NCBI RefSeq assembly: GCF_017696275.1
Contig: NZ_JAAORF010000003.1
Location: 62,001-126,000 of the forward strand
DNA from: Prochlorococcus marinus XMU1405
GTDB lineage: Bacteria; Cyanobacteriota; Cyanobacteriia; PCC-6307; Cyanobiaceae
Length of the DNA: 64,000 nt
Reading direction: 5' to 3'
The notes under the pieces were generated by a model. It had not been told where the DNA came from. It saw only the letters and a list, made by a program, of their open reading frames with translations, and did not search any database. A program made the position numbers and the translations under genes. Positions 1-9,895 of this stretch are shown piece by piece. Within the stretch, counting starts at the first letter, position 1. Every line of letters starts with the position of its first letter.

Positions 1-30
1 AAATAATCTCGGGAAATAAATTATACATTT

Positions 31-282
31 TCAAAAAAACTTCAAATTTAAAATCCATATCCAAATAAAAAAAGTACTAAATTTCAATCCCTCTCCAAAT
101 AACAATCCAAAAGCGATAGGAGGTGAAAATATTAAAAAAAGAATAGAGAATAAACTAAATAATGCAAATGATCCTCTTAGAAAAAAATTCTTTCTTTTTG
201 TTCTTCTTAAATTTTTTAAAGTATTCCACTCCCATTCGATAAACTTGTAGAACTTTTCTGATAATAAAAAAAAATACTTCAT
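31..282 (-). CDS. small membrane protein, unknown
   Basis: An 83-residue protein I do not recognise. The first 34 residues are basic and aromatic-rich. A hydrophobic segment follows at about residues 35-62 and a second at about 66-80, so two membrane spans with a cytoplasmic basic N-terminus are likely. The ATG ends at 282 and the next gene on the same strand starts 344 bases upstream, so it is probably transcribed alone or behind the 96-residue gene. No catalytic motif is visible. Confidence 0.5.
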   Translation of the reverse strand: MKYFFLLSEKFYKFIEWEWNTLKNLRRTKRKNFFLRGSFALFSLFSILFLIFSPPIAFGLLFGEGLKFSTFFIWIWILNLKFF

Positions 283-335
283 TAATATTATTAATTTCTA
301 TCGGCTTTTCTTATTTATAAAATCAATTTCACCTG

Positions 336-626
336 TTAGCAATAAACCTTATCCCCTTCTTCAGAAAGATAGTAAATTTTATTTTCTGAACTTACGAAGA
401 AAGTTAATCCCTTATATTGTGATCTTTTAAATTTATCTAATCTAAGTTTGTGTAAATCCCAATTATCAGTACTTATATCAGGATTAAATTCTTGATCTTT
501 TAAGAAAGGTTCATAAGTTTGACTAATTGTTGTTTTTTGGGCTAAACCTCTATTTCGTTTTGAATAAAAAAGTAAAAAAAATAAAAGTACAAAAAAAAGA
601 ATTAATAATATATTTCTCATTGTCAA
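336..626 (-). CDS. small single-pass membrane protein, unknown
   Basis: A 96-residue protein with an N-terminal hydrophobic segment (about residues 4-22) followed by basic residues (KRNRG), then a soluble, charged tail of about 70 residues. This fits an N-in membrane anchor. The tail has no motif I know. An 18-base perfect palindrome lies immediately upstream of its ATG (627-644), where a ribosome binding site would be expected. It has the same orientation as the 83-residue gene downstream. Confidence 0.5.
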   Translation of the reverse strand: MTMRNILLILFFVLLFFLLFYSKRNRGLAQKTTISQTYEPFLKDQEFNPDISTDNWDLHKLRLDKFKRSQYKGLTFFVSSENKIYYLSEEGDKVYC

Positions 627-644
627 TTTTTCAAATTTGAAAAA
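627..644. repeat. 18-base perfect palindrome at a gene start
   Basis: TTTTTCAAATTTGAAAAA reads the same on both strands and abuts the start codon (624-626) of the minus-strand 96-residue gene. It could act as an operator or as a hairpin in the leader. In an A+T-rich genome it may also be chance. Confidence 0.35.
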
Positions 645-763
645 ACTTTATATGGAGAATCAAGAACTTTTCACAATAAATTTCTTAGTAAGTAAAAAAT
701 CCTATTTTTATATTCTTGTATTTTTGAATACTTATCAAGGGGTTACCTAAATCAGATTATAAA

Positions 764-925
764 ATGAGTCGCATTTTCAACATGACTCAAAATTCCATGA
801 ATACTCCTTATGCAAAAAGAGTAGCTGAAAAATTTAGAGAGGCTCAAAACTATTTAAAAACTAATGGTTTTAGTAGATCAACTAAACATTTACTGGAAGA
901 TATTGAAAATTCTGTTGAAAAATAA
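764..925 (+). CDS. small hypothetical protein (53 aa)
   Basis: Open frame of 53 codons from ATG 764 to TAA 923-925. The product starts MSRIFNMTQN and ends DIENSVEK. It is soluble, basic in the middle (residues 18-42) and predicted helical. Internal ATGs at residues 7 and 12 are possible starts. The stop overlaps the next start (TAATG), so the two genes are probably translationally coupled. I do not recognise the family. Confidence 0.5.
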   Translation: MSRIFNMTQNSMNTPYAKRVAEKFREAQNYLKTNGFSRSTKHLLEDIENSVEK

Positions 926-1083
926 TGCCAATACCCCCTCACTTACCACAACTACAGTATGGCTACGATGATGGCTTTACAACCATTGTTTTTGGGTTAA
1001 TAGGAAGTTGCTTAGGATGTATCTTAATTTTATTCATTTCTTTTTTTGAATTTAAATTCAAAAAGCAAAATAGTAAGCCTTAA
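925..1083 (+). CDS. small membrane protein (52 aa)
   Basis: Open frame of 52 codons whose ATG overlaps the preceding stop by one base. Residues 1-18 are proline- and tyrosine-containing. Residues about 19-42 form one hydrophobic span with a GxxGxxxG-like pattern (GLIGSCLGC). The tail is basic (KFKKQNSK), so the N-terminus is probably outside or lumenal. It ends 8 bases before the convergent ychF stop. Function is unknown. The overlap, clear membrane topology and good stop placement argue for a real gene. Confidence 0.55.
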   Translation: MPIPPHLPQLQYGYDDGFTTIVFGLIGSCLGCILILFISFFEFKFKKQNSKP

Positions 1084-1091
1084 GAGACTTA

Positions 1092-2183
1092 CTAAACGTT
1101 AAATAAGAACTCCATTACATCACCTTCGTTAACAATATATTCCTTACCTTCACTTCTTAAAAGACCTTTAGTTTTTGCATTGGCAATTGAACCTGAATCA
1201 ATTAAATTTTGATACGAAATAGTCTGAGCTCTTATAAATCCTTTTTCAAAATCAGTATGAATTACTCCTGCTGCCTGTGGCGCAGTCATCCCATCTTTTA
1301 TTGTCCAAGCTTTTGTCTCCTTTTCTCCGGTAGTGAAATAAGTTTTTAATCCCAATAATTTATATGTTGATCTAATTAAAGAACTTAATCCCCCTTCTTC
1401 TACTCCTAAGCCAATAAGGTAGTCTTTTTTATCTTCTGGTTCTAACTCTATTAATTCAGATTCGACTTGCGCTGATATTTTTATACATTCTGTATTTTCA
1501 TTGCTTGCAAAATTCTGAACTGTTGATGAAAAATCATTACCTTCAGATAAATCATTCTCATTCAAATTAGTTGCGTAAATAATTGGTTTAGCAGTGAGGA
1601 AGCCTAATTGCTTAATTATTAAATTTTCTTCTTCATTCAAAGATATTGATCTAACTGAAAGGCCTTTCTCTAGCTCTTCTTCAATTTTTTCTAGTAAGTT
1701 ATCTTCTTTAGCTGCCTCTTTACTAGTTCTAACCTGTTTTTTAATTCTTTCTCTTCTTTTTTGGAGTTGAGATAAATCAGCTAAATTCAATTCCAGATTA
1801 ATTATCTCAATGTCATCCAGGGGATCTACCTTTCCAGAAACATGAATTACATCACTATCTTCAAAGCACCTTACAACATGAACTATTGCATCAACCTCCC
1901 TAATATTTGATAAAAATTTATTTCCCAAACCTTCGCCTTTACTAGCTCCTTTTACTAGTCCTGCGATATCTACAAATTCAATTTTTGTTGGGATAATATT
2001 TTGGCTAGAACTTAAATTACCTAACTCTTGCAACCTTTGATCTGGTACTGAAACTATGCCTTTATTAGGTTCTATAGTACAAAAGGGGAAATTAGCCGCT
2101 TGAGCCTTAGCATTTTCTACAAGTGCATTAAATAGAGTTGATTTTCCAACATTTGGTAATCCAATAATACCTGCTTTTAACAT
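1092..2183 (-). CDS. ychF: YchF/Ola1-family GTP/ATP-binding protein
   Basis: The 363-residue length matches this universal translation-associated P-loop family. The G1 motif GLPNVGKST lies at residues 8-16. The G3 motif DIAGLVKGASKGEG follows. The G4 position reads NLNE rather than NKxD, which is the family hallmark linked to ATP preference. A coiled-coil insertion sits at about residues 130-180 and a TGS domain occupies the last 85 residues. Known homologues bind ribosomes and take part in stress control. It is a single gene, convergent with the small gene pair at 764-1083. Confidence 0.96.
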   Translation of the reverse strand: MLKAGIIGLPNVGKSTLFNALVENAKAQAANFPFCTIEPNKGIVSVPDQRLQELGNLSSSQNIIPTKIEFVDIAGLVKGASKGEGLGNKFLSNIREVDAIVHVVRCFEDSDVIHVSGKVDPLDDIEIINLELNLADLSQLQKRRERIKKQVRTSKEAAKEDNLLEKIEEELEKGLSVRSISLNEEENLIIKQLGFLTAKPIIYATNLNENDLSEGNDFSSTVQNFASNENTECIKISAQVESELIELEPEDKKDYLIGLGVEEGGLSSLIRSTYKLLGLKTYFTTGEKETKAWTIKDGMTAPQAAGVIHTDFEKGFIRAQTISYQNLIDSGSIANAKTKGLLRSEGKEYIVNEGDVMEFLFNV

Positions 2184-2327
2184 TTGAAAAAACTTATGGA
2201 AAAATTATCAAGAAAACATCTTCTAGTAATATAGTATTTACTTAACCAATCTTGGATAAGTTAATTATAATCGTCTTGATTATTTATTTAGTTCCTAAAT
2301 ATTCTCTACTTCTGCTTTTAAAAAGAA

Positions 2328-3389
2328 ATGTTTGATTTAATAAAAAAAAATATAAATCTAAGAAGTGGAATTATATTGCTTTCTCTAGCTATATTTTTCG
2401 TTTTTATAACCAATTCCTTCAAGAAAAATAAGTCAAAAGATATTTCTGATTTTGTAGTTCAAGTTGAAAAAGGAATCCTCTCAGATTCAATTAATACTAG
2501 TGGTGAAGTAAAAGCAATAAGGACAAGCAATATCGGGCCTCGGAAGCAAGGCGTAATAAAAGAAATCAAAGTAGATGAGGGCGATCTTGTAAACAAAGAT
2601 CAAGTTTTAGCTTCTCTTGATGATGAAGACTTTATCTATAAAATTGAAGAACTTGAATTAAATTTAGAAAAACAAAAATCTGAATTTTTAAGAAGGGAAT
2701 ATTTATATCAAGAAGGCGCGGTAAGTAAAGAAGACTTTGAAAGTTATAAAAATAACTACAACATTAGTAGTGCAAAACTTAATGATGCAAAAGCTGAAAA
2801 AAGTTTCTATCTAATTAAAGCTCCTTATGGAGGAAAGATAACTGCAAAATATGCTGAGATAGGATCTTATGTCACACCAAGTACAAACTTAAGTTCAGAC
2901 CCTAAAACCAAAAACTTTATTTTTGAACTATCAGAGGGCCTAGAAATTGTTGCTAAAGTTCCTGAGAGTGACATTGGCAGAATAAAAATAGGTCAAGAAG
3001 CCTCAGTAAGAATTGAGGCTTATCCCTCAAAAAAATATAGTGCCATAGTTAAAAAAATAGCTACAAGAGCTGTAAAAGATAATAATGTAACCTCATTCGA
3101 AGTAACTTTAAATTTTAAAGATATTTCTGAAGAAATTAAAATTGGAATGACTGCAGATCTTGAGTTTAGAGTCGAAGGTAATGAAGAAAAAATCTTAGTC
3201 CCTACAGTTTCTATTGTCACTGAAAAAGGTGAAAAAGGAATTTTGAAAGTTGATAAAAACAATTCTCCCAAATTTGAAAAAATCGAAATTGGTATTAGTA
3301 GTGGAAATAAAACTTCAGTCATTGATGGATTAGAACCTGGAGAGCAAATCTTTATTGATATTCCACCTTGGGCTAAGAAGAGAAAATGA
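2328..3389 (+). CDS. HlyD-type membrane-fusion (efflux adaptor) protein
   Basis: A 353-residue protein with an N-terminal membrane anchor (about residues 13-30), a biotinyl-lipoyl-like half-motif (GVIKEIKVDEGDLVNKDQVLA), a short helical hairpin (about 100-145), the second lipoyl half (APYGGKI...) and a beta-barrel region. Such periplasmic adaptors link an inner-membrane ABC or RND pump to an outer-membrane channel. No pump gene is adjacent, so the substrate is unknown. Its stop overlaps the polA start by 4 bases (ATGA), implying co-translation. Confidence 0.9.
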   Translation: MFDLIKKNINLRSGIILLSLAIFFVFITNSFKKNKSKDISDFVVQVEKGILSDSINTSGEVKAIRTSNIGPRKQGVIKEIKVDEGDLVNKDQVLASLDDEDFIYKIEELELNLEKQKSEFLRREYLYQEGAVSKEDFESYKNNYNISSAKLNDAKAEKSFYLIKAPYGGKITAKYAEIGSYVTPSTNLSSDPKTKNFIFELSEGLEIVAKVPESDIGRIKIGQEASVRIEAYPSKKYSAIVKKIATRAVKDNNVTSFEVTLNFKDISEEIKIGMTADLEFRVEGNEEKILVPTVSIVTEKGEKGILKVDKNNSPKFEKIEIGISSGNKTSVIDGLEPGEQIFIDIPPWAKKRK

Positions 3390-6316
3390 GTTTAAAATCT
3401 GAAAACTCTAAAAAACCAATTTTACTTTTAGTCGATGGCCACTCACTTGCTTTTAGAAGCTTCTATGCATTTAGCAAAGGGATTGATGGAGGTTTAACTA
3501 CCAAAGAGGGATTTCCAACAAGTGTCACTTATGGATTCCTAAAAAGTCTTCTGGATAATTGCAAAAATATTAGTCCTGAGGGTGTTTGTATTACGTTTGA
3601 TACCGAAAAACCAACTTTCAGACATGAATTAGATCCGAATTATAAGGCTAATAGAGATGTGGCACCAGATGTTTTTTTTCAGGATATTGAACAACTAGAA
3701 ATCATTTTAGAAGAAAGCCTTAATTTGCCAATTTTTAAATCTCCAGGATACGAAGCAGATGATCTCTTAGGCACAATTGCAAATGATGCTTCTTCTAAAG
3801 GATGGTGCGTGAATATTCTTTCTGGAGATAGGGACTTATTTCAATTAGTAGATGATCAAAAAGATATTTATGTACTTTATATGGGTGGTGGTCCATATGC
3901 GAAAAGTGGAAATCCAACTCTTATGAATGAAAATGGAGTAAAAGAAAAATTAGGTGTTGCGCCAGAAAGAGTAGTTGATCTTAAAGCCCTAACTGGTGAT
4001 AGTTCTGATAATATTCCAGGTATTAAAGGGGTAGGTCCAAAAACTGCAATTAACCTTCTAAAAGAGAACGACACGCTTGATGGAATCTATAAGGCTTTGG
4101 ACAAGATTCAGCAGAACAACGATAAGAAATATAAAGGATTCATCAAAGGTTCAGTTATTGAAAAGCTAAGAAACGATAAACATAATGCTTTTCTCTCCAG
4201 AGATTTGGCAAAAATAAATACTAAGGTGCCTTTAATTTTAAGTAACGGTTATGAATTAAAAAATATAAATCAAGAACTACTTTCAGAGTCACTGAAAAAA
4301 TTAGAACTATCAACACTACTCCGGCAAATTGATATTTTCAATTCAACTTTCAGCAAAGGTGGTTTTGACAAAAATAATGTAGCTAAAGAGGAGGAGAAGG
4401 CACCAAAAGTCGCAGGCAATAATGAATTAGAAAATAGTGAAAATAAAATCCCTAAAATTAAGGTAACTGTTGTAAATGACTTTGAATTACTTGATAAATT
4501 AATTCAAAGATTAGACAAGACCAATCAAATAGTTTCTTTAGATACAGAGACCAATAGTTTAAATCCAATCGATGCAGAACTTGTTGGGATAGGGTTATGT
4601 CTTGGAGAAGAAAATGATGATTTATTTTATATACCTCTTGGTCATCAAACAAAAAAAGAGACCACCAATCAATTATCAATTGAAGATGTTTTCTCTAAGC
4701 TAAGAAATTGGATAGAAGATCCAAACAAAGAAAAGGTACTCCAAAATTCTAAGTTTGATAGGCAAATATTTTTTAATCATGGACTTGATCTTAAAGGCGT
4801 AACCTTTGACACCTTGATAGCAGACTACCTTCTTAATAATCAGGAGAAGCATGGGTTAAGTGAAATTAGTTTTAGATTATTTGGATTTAAGCCCCCTTCA
4901 TTTAAGGAAACAGTTGGGAAGAATAAAGACTTTTCATTTGTTGATATTGATGAAGCAAGTATTTACTGCGGTTATGATGTTTTTCTAACTTTTAAGATTG
5001 TCAAAATTTTTAAAGAAAGATTTTCAAAGGAAAAAGATGACTTAATAAAATTGTTCGAACAAATCGAGCTGCCTTTAGAGCCGGTATTGTCCCAAATGGA
5101 AATGAATGGCATAACCATCGACATCCCTTATTTGGATAAACTCTCAAAAGAACTAAAAAGTACCTTAGAAGATATTGAAAGTAAGGTTTATAAGTTAGCA
5201 GAGGAGACTTTTAATCTATCTTCACCAAAACAACTTGGTGAGATCTTATTCGAAAAACTAAATTTGGATAAGAAAAAATCACGGAAAACAAAAACAGGAT
5301 GGAGTACAGATGCAGTAGTTCTAGAAAGATTAGTCGACGAACATGAAATAATCCAACATTTAATAAAACACAGAACTCTTAGCAAATTACTTAGCACCTA
5401 TATTGATGCTCTTCCAAATCTTATTAACGAAAAAACAGGAAGAGTTCATACAAACTTTAATCAAGCTGCAACAGCAACTGGCAGACTAAGCAGTAGCAAT
5501 CCTAATCTTCAAAATATCCCTGTTAGGACTGAATTTAGTAGGAGAATCAGAAAAGCATTTTTGCCTGAAAAAAATTGGAAACTTTTATCAGCTGATTATT
5601 CTCAGATCGAATTAAGAATACTTGCTCACTTAGCGGATGAAGAAATACTAATAAATGCGTTTCATAAAAATGATGACATTCATTCTTTGACTGCAAGATT
5701 GATTTTTGAGAAAGAAGAAATATCTTCTGATGAGAGGAGAGTTGGGAAAACAATAAATTTTGGAGTTATCTATGGTATGGGTATAAAAAAGTTTGCACGT
5801 TCAACAGGAGTAAGTAGTCAAGAGGCAAAAGAATTCCTAATAAAATACAAAGAAAGATATTCAAAAATTTTCAAATTTCTTGAACTCCAAGAAAGGCTTG
5901 CCTTATCAAAAGGTTATGTAAAAACAATTTTTGGTCGAAAGAGAGAATTTAAGTTTGATAAAAATGGACTTGGAAGATTAATAGGGAAAGATCCTTACGA
6001 AATTGACCTACAATCTGCGAGAAGGGCTGGCATGGAAGCACAGTCATTAAGAGCCGCAGCTAATGCACCAATTCAGGGTTCAAGTGCAGACATTATTAAA
6101 ATTGCAATGGTTCAACTAAATAAGAAATTCATAGAAATGAATGTTCCAGCAAAAATGCTTTTACAAGTACATGATGAATTATTGTTTGAAGTTGAACAGG
6201 ATTCTTTGGAAATTACGACGAAATTAGTAAAGAAGACTATGGAAGATTGTGTAAAATTAAATGTGCCTCTTTTAGTTGATATTGGAATTGGAGACAATTG
6301 GATGGAGACAAAATAA
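3386..6316 (+). CDS. polA: DNA polymerase I
   Basis: A 976-residue family A polymerase with all three domains. The N-terminal 5'-3' nuclease (about residues 10-320) has metal-site motifs such as YEADDLLG. The 3'-5' proofreading domain looks active: exo I DTET, exo II NSKFD and exo III YCGYD are all present. The polymerase domain carries motif A (SADYSQIELR), the O-helix (RRVGKTINFGVIYG) and motif C (QVHDELLFEV). It fills gaps in replication and repair. It overlaps the HlyD-type gene by 4 bases and is followed 24 bases later by cysS. Confidence 0.98.
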   Translation: MSLKSENSKKPILLLVDGHSLAFRSFYAFSKGIDGGLTTKEGFPTSVTYGFLKSLLDNCKNISPEGVCITFDTEKPTFRHELDPNYKANRDVAPDVFFQDIEQLEIILEESLNLPIFKSPGYEADDLLGTIANDASSKGWCVNILSGDRDLFQLVDDQKDIYVLYMGGGPYAKSGNPTLMNENGVKEKLGVAPERVVDLKALTGDSSDNIPGIKGVGPKTAINLLKENDTLDGIYKALDKIQQNNDKKYKGFIKGSVIEKLRNDKHNAFLSRDLAKINTKVPLILSNGYELKNINQELLSESLKKLELSTLLRQIDIFNSTFSKGGFDKNNVAKEEEKAPKVAGNNELENSENKIPKIKVTVVNDFELLDKLIQRLDKTNQIVSLDTETNSLNPIDAELVGIGLCLGEENDDLFYIPLGHQTKKETTNQLSIEDVFSKLRNWIEDPNKEKVLQNSKFDRQIFFNHGLDLKGVTFDTLIADYLLNNQEKHGLSEISFRLFGFKPPSFKETVGKNKDFSFVDIDEASIYCGYDVFLTFKIVKIFKERFSKEKDDLIKLFEQIELPLEPVLSQMEMNGITIDIPYLDKLSKELKSTLEDIESKVYKLAEETFNLSSPKQLGEILFEKLNLDKKKSRKTKTGWSTDAVVLERLVDEHEIIQHLIKHRTLSKLLSTYIDALPNLINEKTGRVHTNFNQAATATGRLSSSNPNLQNIPVRTEFSRRIRKAFLPEKNWKLLSADYSQIELRILAHLADEEILINAFHKNDDIHSLTARLIFEKEEISSDERRVGKTINFGVIYGMGIKKFARSTGVSSQEAKEFLIKYKERYSKIFKFLELQERLALSKGYVKTIFGRKREFKFDKNGLGRLIGKDPYEIDLQSARRAGMEAQSLRAAANAPIQGSSADIIKIAMVQLNKKFIEMNVPAKMLLQVHDELLFEVEQDSLEITTKLVKKTMEDCVKLNVPLLVDIGIGDNWMETK

Positions 6317-6340
6317 ACCTTATGAAATACTTATTTTAAG

Positions 6341-7810
6341 ATGATCAAACTTTTTAATACTTTAAGCAAAAAAGTTGAGGTTTTTAAGCCTATTGATGAT
6401 GTAGTAAAAATTTATTGTTGTGGAGTAACTGTTTATGATTTATGTCATCTTGGTCATGCCAGAAGTTATATAGCTTGGGATGTATTGAGAAGATTTTTAA
6501 TTTACAGTGATTTCAAAGTGAAGTATGTTCAAAATTTTACAGATATTGATGACAAGATCTTAAAAAGAGCGAAAGAAGAAAGCAGTTCAATGAAGGAAGT
6601 ATCTGAAAAGAATATCATTGAATTTCATAAAGATATGGATTCTTTAGGAATAATGCGTCCGGATAGCATGCCAAGAGCAACGAATCATATATGCAATATC
6701 TGCTCCTTCATAACAATCCTTGAGGACAAAGGTTATGCATACTCTAGGGATGGAGACGTTTATTATTCTGTTTTCAAAAATAAAAATTATGGAAAGCTTA
6801 GTAATCAAAATTTACAAGAACAAAATATCAATCAACAAGGAAGAATGGTAAATGAGGAAAATAGTAAAAAACTTAATCCGCAAGATTTTGCGCTATGGAA
6901 AAAAGCCAAAGATGATGAACCATTTTTTGATTCGCCATGGGGTAAAGGTAGGCCAGGATGGCATATTGAATGTTCGGCGATGGTTAAAGATGAATTAGGA
7001 GATACTATCGATATCCATTTAGGTGGTTCCGATTTGATTTTTCCTCATCATGAGAATGAAATCGCCCAATCAGAAGCAGCCAATGGCAAAAAGCTAGCCA
7101 ACTATTGGTTACACAATGGGATGGTCAATGTAAATGGACAAAAGATGAGTAAATCCCTTAAAAATTTTAAAACTATCAGAGAGCTAATTCAGTCAGGTAT
7201 AAGCCCTATGACTTTGCGATATTTTGTTATGACTGTGAATTATAGAAAACCACTTGATTTTACTGAAGAAGCTTTAAGGAGTGCTTCAGAAGCTTGGAAA
7301 AATATTAATGTAGCCCTTTCTTTTATGGATCTTACAAAAGGTGTTTTTAGATCTATTGATAAAGATGAATCTATCGAAGAAGAATATAAAGAAAAAATAA
7401 GTTTTGAATTATCTCAAAAAAAGCTTAAATTTTCTGAGGCTCTTGGAAATGACCTCAATACAGCAGGCGCTATTGCAATTATTTACGATTTAGCGAAACC
7501 ATTAAAAAACTTTTTAAACCAATTTCAAAGGGTTGAAGGTTTTAAAATAGACCTAAATCAAAAATTCTTTCTACTTGAAAATTTTAAAACTCTTGCAAAG
7601 TTGACTGAGGTACTTGGTCTTAAAAAAGAAGTTTTAGTAAAAGAAAGTAAAATAACAGAAGAAGAAATATCATCACTTATTAATGAAAGATTGAAAGCAA
7701 AAATGGAAAAGAATTATGCGAAGGCCGATGAAATAAGAAATTTGTTAAAAGAAAAAGGTATTGAACTTATTGATCAATCAAAGGAAATAACAACATGGAT
7801 AAGGGTCTAA
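6341..7810 (+). CDS. cysS: cysteinyl-tRNA synthetase
   Basis: A class I aminoacyl-tRNA synthetase of 489 residues. The HIGH-type motif is HLGHARSY and the second signature is KMSKS (GQKMSKSLKNF). Zinc ligands characteristic of CysRS are visible (CCGVTVYD near the start, then CSAMV and HHENE). The C-terminal helical anticodon-binding region is complete. It charges tRNA-Cys in the cytoplasm and lies in a + strand run between polA and dxr. Confidence 0.98.
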   Translation: MIKLFNTLSKKVEVFKPIDDVVKIYCCGVTVYDLCHLGHARSYIAWDVLRRFLIYSDFKVKYVQNFTDIDDKILKRAKEESSSMKEVSEKNIIEFHKDMDSLGIMRPDSMPRATNHICNICSFITILEDKGYAYSRDGDVYYSVFKNKNYGKLSNQNLQEQNINQQGRMVNEENSKKLNPQDFALWKKAKDDEPFFDSPWGKGRPGWHIECSAMVKDELGDTIDIHLGGSDLIFPHHENEIAQSEAANGKKLANYWLHNGMVNVNGQKMSKSLKNFKTIRELIQSGISPMTLRYFVMTVNYRKPLDFTEEALRSASEAWKNINVALSFMDLTKGVFRSIDKDESIEEEYKEKISFELSQKKLKFSEALGNDLNTAGAIAIIYDLAKPLKNFLNQFQRVEGFKIDLNQKFFLLENFKTLAKLTEVLGLKKEVLVKESKITEEEISSLINERLKAKMEKNYAKADEIRNLLKEKGIELIDQSKEITTWIRV

Positions 7811-7892
7811 ATTTTAAGAAAAAAACCAATTTGAAATTTTTGTTTTTTAAATACACCTTTAAATGGGAAGATATTAGAAATATCAGAGAAAA

Positions 7893-9122
7893 TTGAAATA
7901 CATTACTGTGCTCGGTTCTACTGGTTCAATAGGGACTCAAACTCTCGAAATAGCTAGTGAGCAGCCTGATAAGTTTAAAGCCGTAGCTCTTTCTGCAGGA
8001 AGAAATATTAATTTATTAACTGAACAAGTTAAAACACATAAACCAGAGGTAGTTGCAATTGAGGATGAAAGTCTTATAGAAGATTTAAAAGATAATATTA
8101 ATAACTTAAATTTGGATGATGCTCCCTTGGTTTTAGGTGGAAAGCAGGGGATTAACGCAGTTGCAGCATGGGATAAAGCAGATACTGTAGTAACAGGGAT
8201 AGTAGGCTGTGCAGGCTTAATTCCAACAATGTCAGCAATTAATGCTGGGAAAAATATTGCACTTGCTAACAAAGAAACTTTAATTGCGGCAGGACCAATT
8301 GTTATTCCTGCATTAAAAAAAAATAATAGTAGGCTTTTACCTGCTGATTCAGAACACTCTGCTATCTTTCAATGTTTACAAGGATTACCTAATTATGAAA
8401 ATGCAGATTTTTCAACAGGAGAAATGCCTAAGGGTTTAAAAGCTATACATTTAACCGCTTCTGGTGGTGCTTTCAGAGATTGGGCAGTTGAGGATTTAAA
8501 GCATGTCACAGTGGAAGATGCGACTTCACATCCTAATTGGGATATGGGGAAAAAAATAACTGTAGATTCTGCAACTCTTATGAATAAAGGATTAGAAGTT
8601 ATAGAAGCTCATTATTTATTTGGGACCTCTTACGAAAATATCGAAATAGTTATCCACCCTCAAAGTATTATTCATTCAATGATTGAGATGGAAGATTCTT
8701 CAGTATTAGCTCAATTAGGTTGGCCAGATATGAAACTACCCATTTTATACGCGATGAGTTGGCCTGAAAGATTTAAAACAAATTGGAAAAGATTAAACCT
8801 AAGTGAAATTGGAAAATTAACTTTTAAAGAACCAGACGAGTTTAAATATCCATGCATGGGACTTGCCTATGCTGCAGGGAAATCTTCTGGGACTATGCCT
8901 GCAGTCTTAAATGCTGCTAATGAAATGGCTGTTGAACAATTCCTTAAAGAAAAAATTTCTTTTCAAGAAATCCCAACATTTATAAGTAAAGCTTGTGAAT
9001 CACATATGGAGAATTTGAATTTGAGTCCCGAATTGGAGGATATTCTTGAAGTAGACAATTGGGCAAGACTTTTTGTTGAGCAAGAAATTAAAAAAGGGAA
9101 AAAATACGTAAGTATTGGATAA
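7893..9122 (+). CDS. dxr: 1-deoxy-D-xylulose 5-phosphate reductoisomerase
   Basis: A 409-residue enzyme converting DXP to MEP in plastid-type isoprenoid synthesis (chlorophyll phytol, carotenoids, quinones). The NADPH motif [10 protein letters not shown] is at residues 8-17. Also present are ALANKET, the metal and substrate site [10 protein letters not shown], the flexible loop [10 protein letters not shown] and [21 protein letters not shown]. The start is a TTG at 7893 preceded by AGAGAAAA. A GTG at 7908 would remove part of the dinucleotide-binding strand, so TTG is preferred. Confidence 0.97.
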   Translation: MKYITVLGSTGSIGTQTLEIASEQPDKFKAVALSAGRNINLLTEQVKTHKPEVVAIEDESLIEDLKDNINNLNLDDAPLVLGGKQGINAVAAWDKADTVVTGIVGCAGLIPTMSAINAGKNIALANKETLIAAGPIVIPALKKNNSRLLPADSEHSAIFQCLQGLPNYENADFSTGEMPKGLKAIHLTASGGAFRDWAVEDLKHVTVEDATSHPNWDMGKKITVDSATLMNKGLEVIEAHYLFGTSYENIEIVIHPQSIIHSMIEMEDSSVLAQLGWPDMKLPILYAMSWPERFKTNWKRLNLSEIGKLTFKEPDEFKYPCMGLAYAAGKSSGTMPAVLNAANEMAVEQFLKEKISFQEIPTFISKACESHMENLNLSPELEDILEVDNWARLFVEQEIKKGKKYVSIG

Positions 9123-9208
9123 AAGTGAATTTTAAAAGTCACCTAACTAACCATTTCTTAGGACTATTGGATGCTGAACTTACAAGCAAAGTCTTTCATT
9201 TTTAAACT

Positions 9209-9895
9209 TTATGCCACTCTAAATTCTCGTTTCATATTCATTTCAGGCAAGTCATTCATTGAATCTCTCCATTTCTGGGCCCATTCACTTTGACTATGTC
9301 TATAAATTCTAAATAGTTCATCTACAGAGGAATCATGATAATCAACTCTAAGGTCTAAAAGGGGAAAGCCTAGTTCTCCACTTACCTTTAGGGCGCTTGA
9401 GGTTGAACGGGGGCTTCGTCTATCTCCACCTATATTTTCTCCTGCATTAAGAGCATCAAGTAGTCTTTTCCCTAATTTAATATTTGGATCACTTTGGTTA
9501 AAAACATCAGCCATCTCCTCAAGAACTTCAATATTTTCTAGAAAATTGCCAGCTACAGAAAAGTTTTCTCCACTTATATGTCCGCTTGTCTGAAAACATT
9601 CTTGACCTGTCCAGCATGCGCTTCTCCCATACTTATCAATTAAGTGAACCTGTCTTTTTTCCCTGCCAAAATCTTCCTTAATTAAATCTTCCAAAACAAT
9701 TTTGGAATCAGAGCAGGATTGGAGTGACTCAAGACTTCTTAATCCTAAATACGGATTAGTTTGACCTTGAGTTGCAACAGCACCAACCTGTGATCTAACG
9801 AATGAAACTGTTGAGCCAACAGCTATATGACAAGAAGAAACTGCAACACCAAATCTATTTTTTAAAGGATCAAAACCAATAATTGAAAATGTCAT
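9209..9895 (-). CDS. DUF1028 family protein
   Basis: A 228-residue protein matching the DUF1028 pattern: N-terminal MTFSIIGFDP, GVAVSSCHIAVGS, a QVGAVATQGQ strand, and later TGQECFQTSGHI and SVAGNFL. The family is thought to have an Ntn-hydrolase-like fold, but no reaction is established to my knowledge. It is the last gene of the minus-strand cluster. Its ATG directly abuts the stop of the upstream amidohydrolase (no gap), which suggests the two act on the same or successive substrates. Confidence 0.85.
   Translation of the reverse strand: MTFSIIGFDPLKNRFGVAVSSCHIAVGSTVSFVRSQVGAVATQGQTNPYLGLRSLESLQSCSDSKIVLEDLIKEDFGREKRQVHLIDKYGRSACWTGQECFQTSGHISGENFSVAGNFLENIEVLEEMADVFNQSDPNIKLGKRLLDALNAGENIGGDRRSPRSTSSALKVSGELGFPLLDLRVDYHDSSVDELFRIYRHSQSEWAQKWRDSMNDLPEMNMKREFRVA

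Noticed and set aside
7937-8272. 111-codon antisense frame inside dxr
   Set aside because: No ribosome site or recognisable protein; fully explained as a shadow of dxr.
9125-9205. 26-codon GTG frame between dxr and the DUF1028 gene
   Set aside because: Very short, no ribosome site of its own and no recognisable sequence; more likely the 3' leader of dxr.
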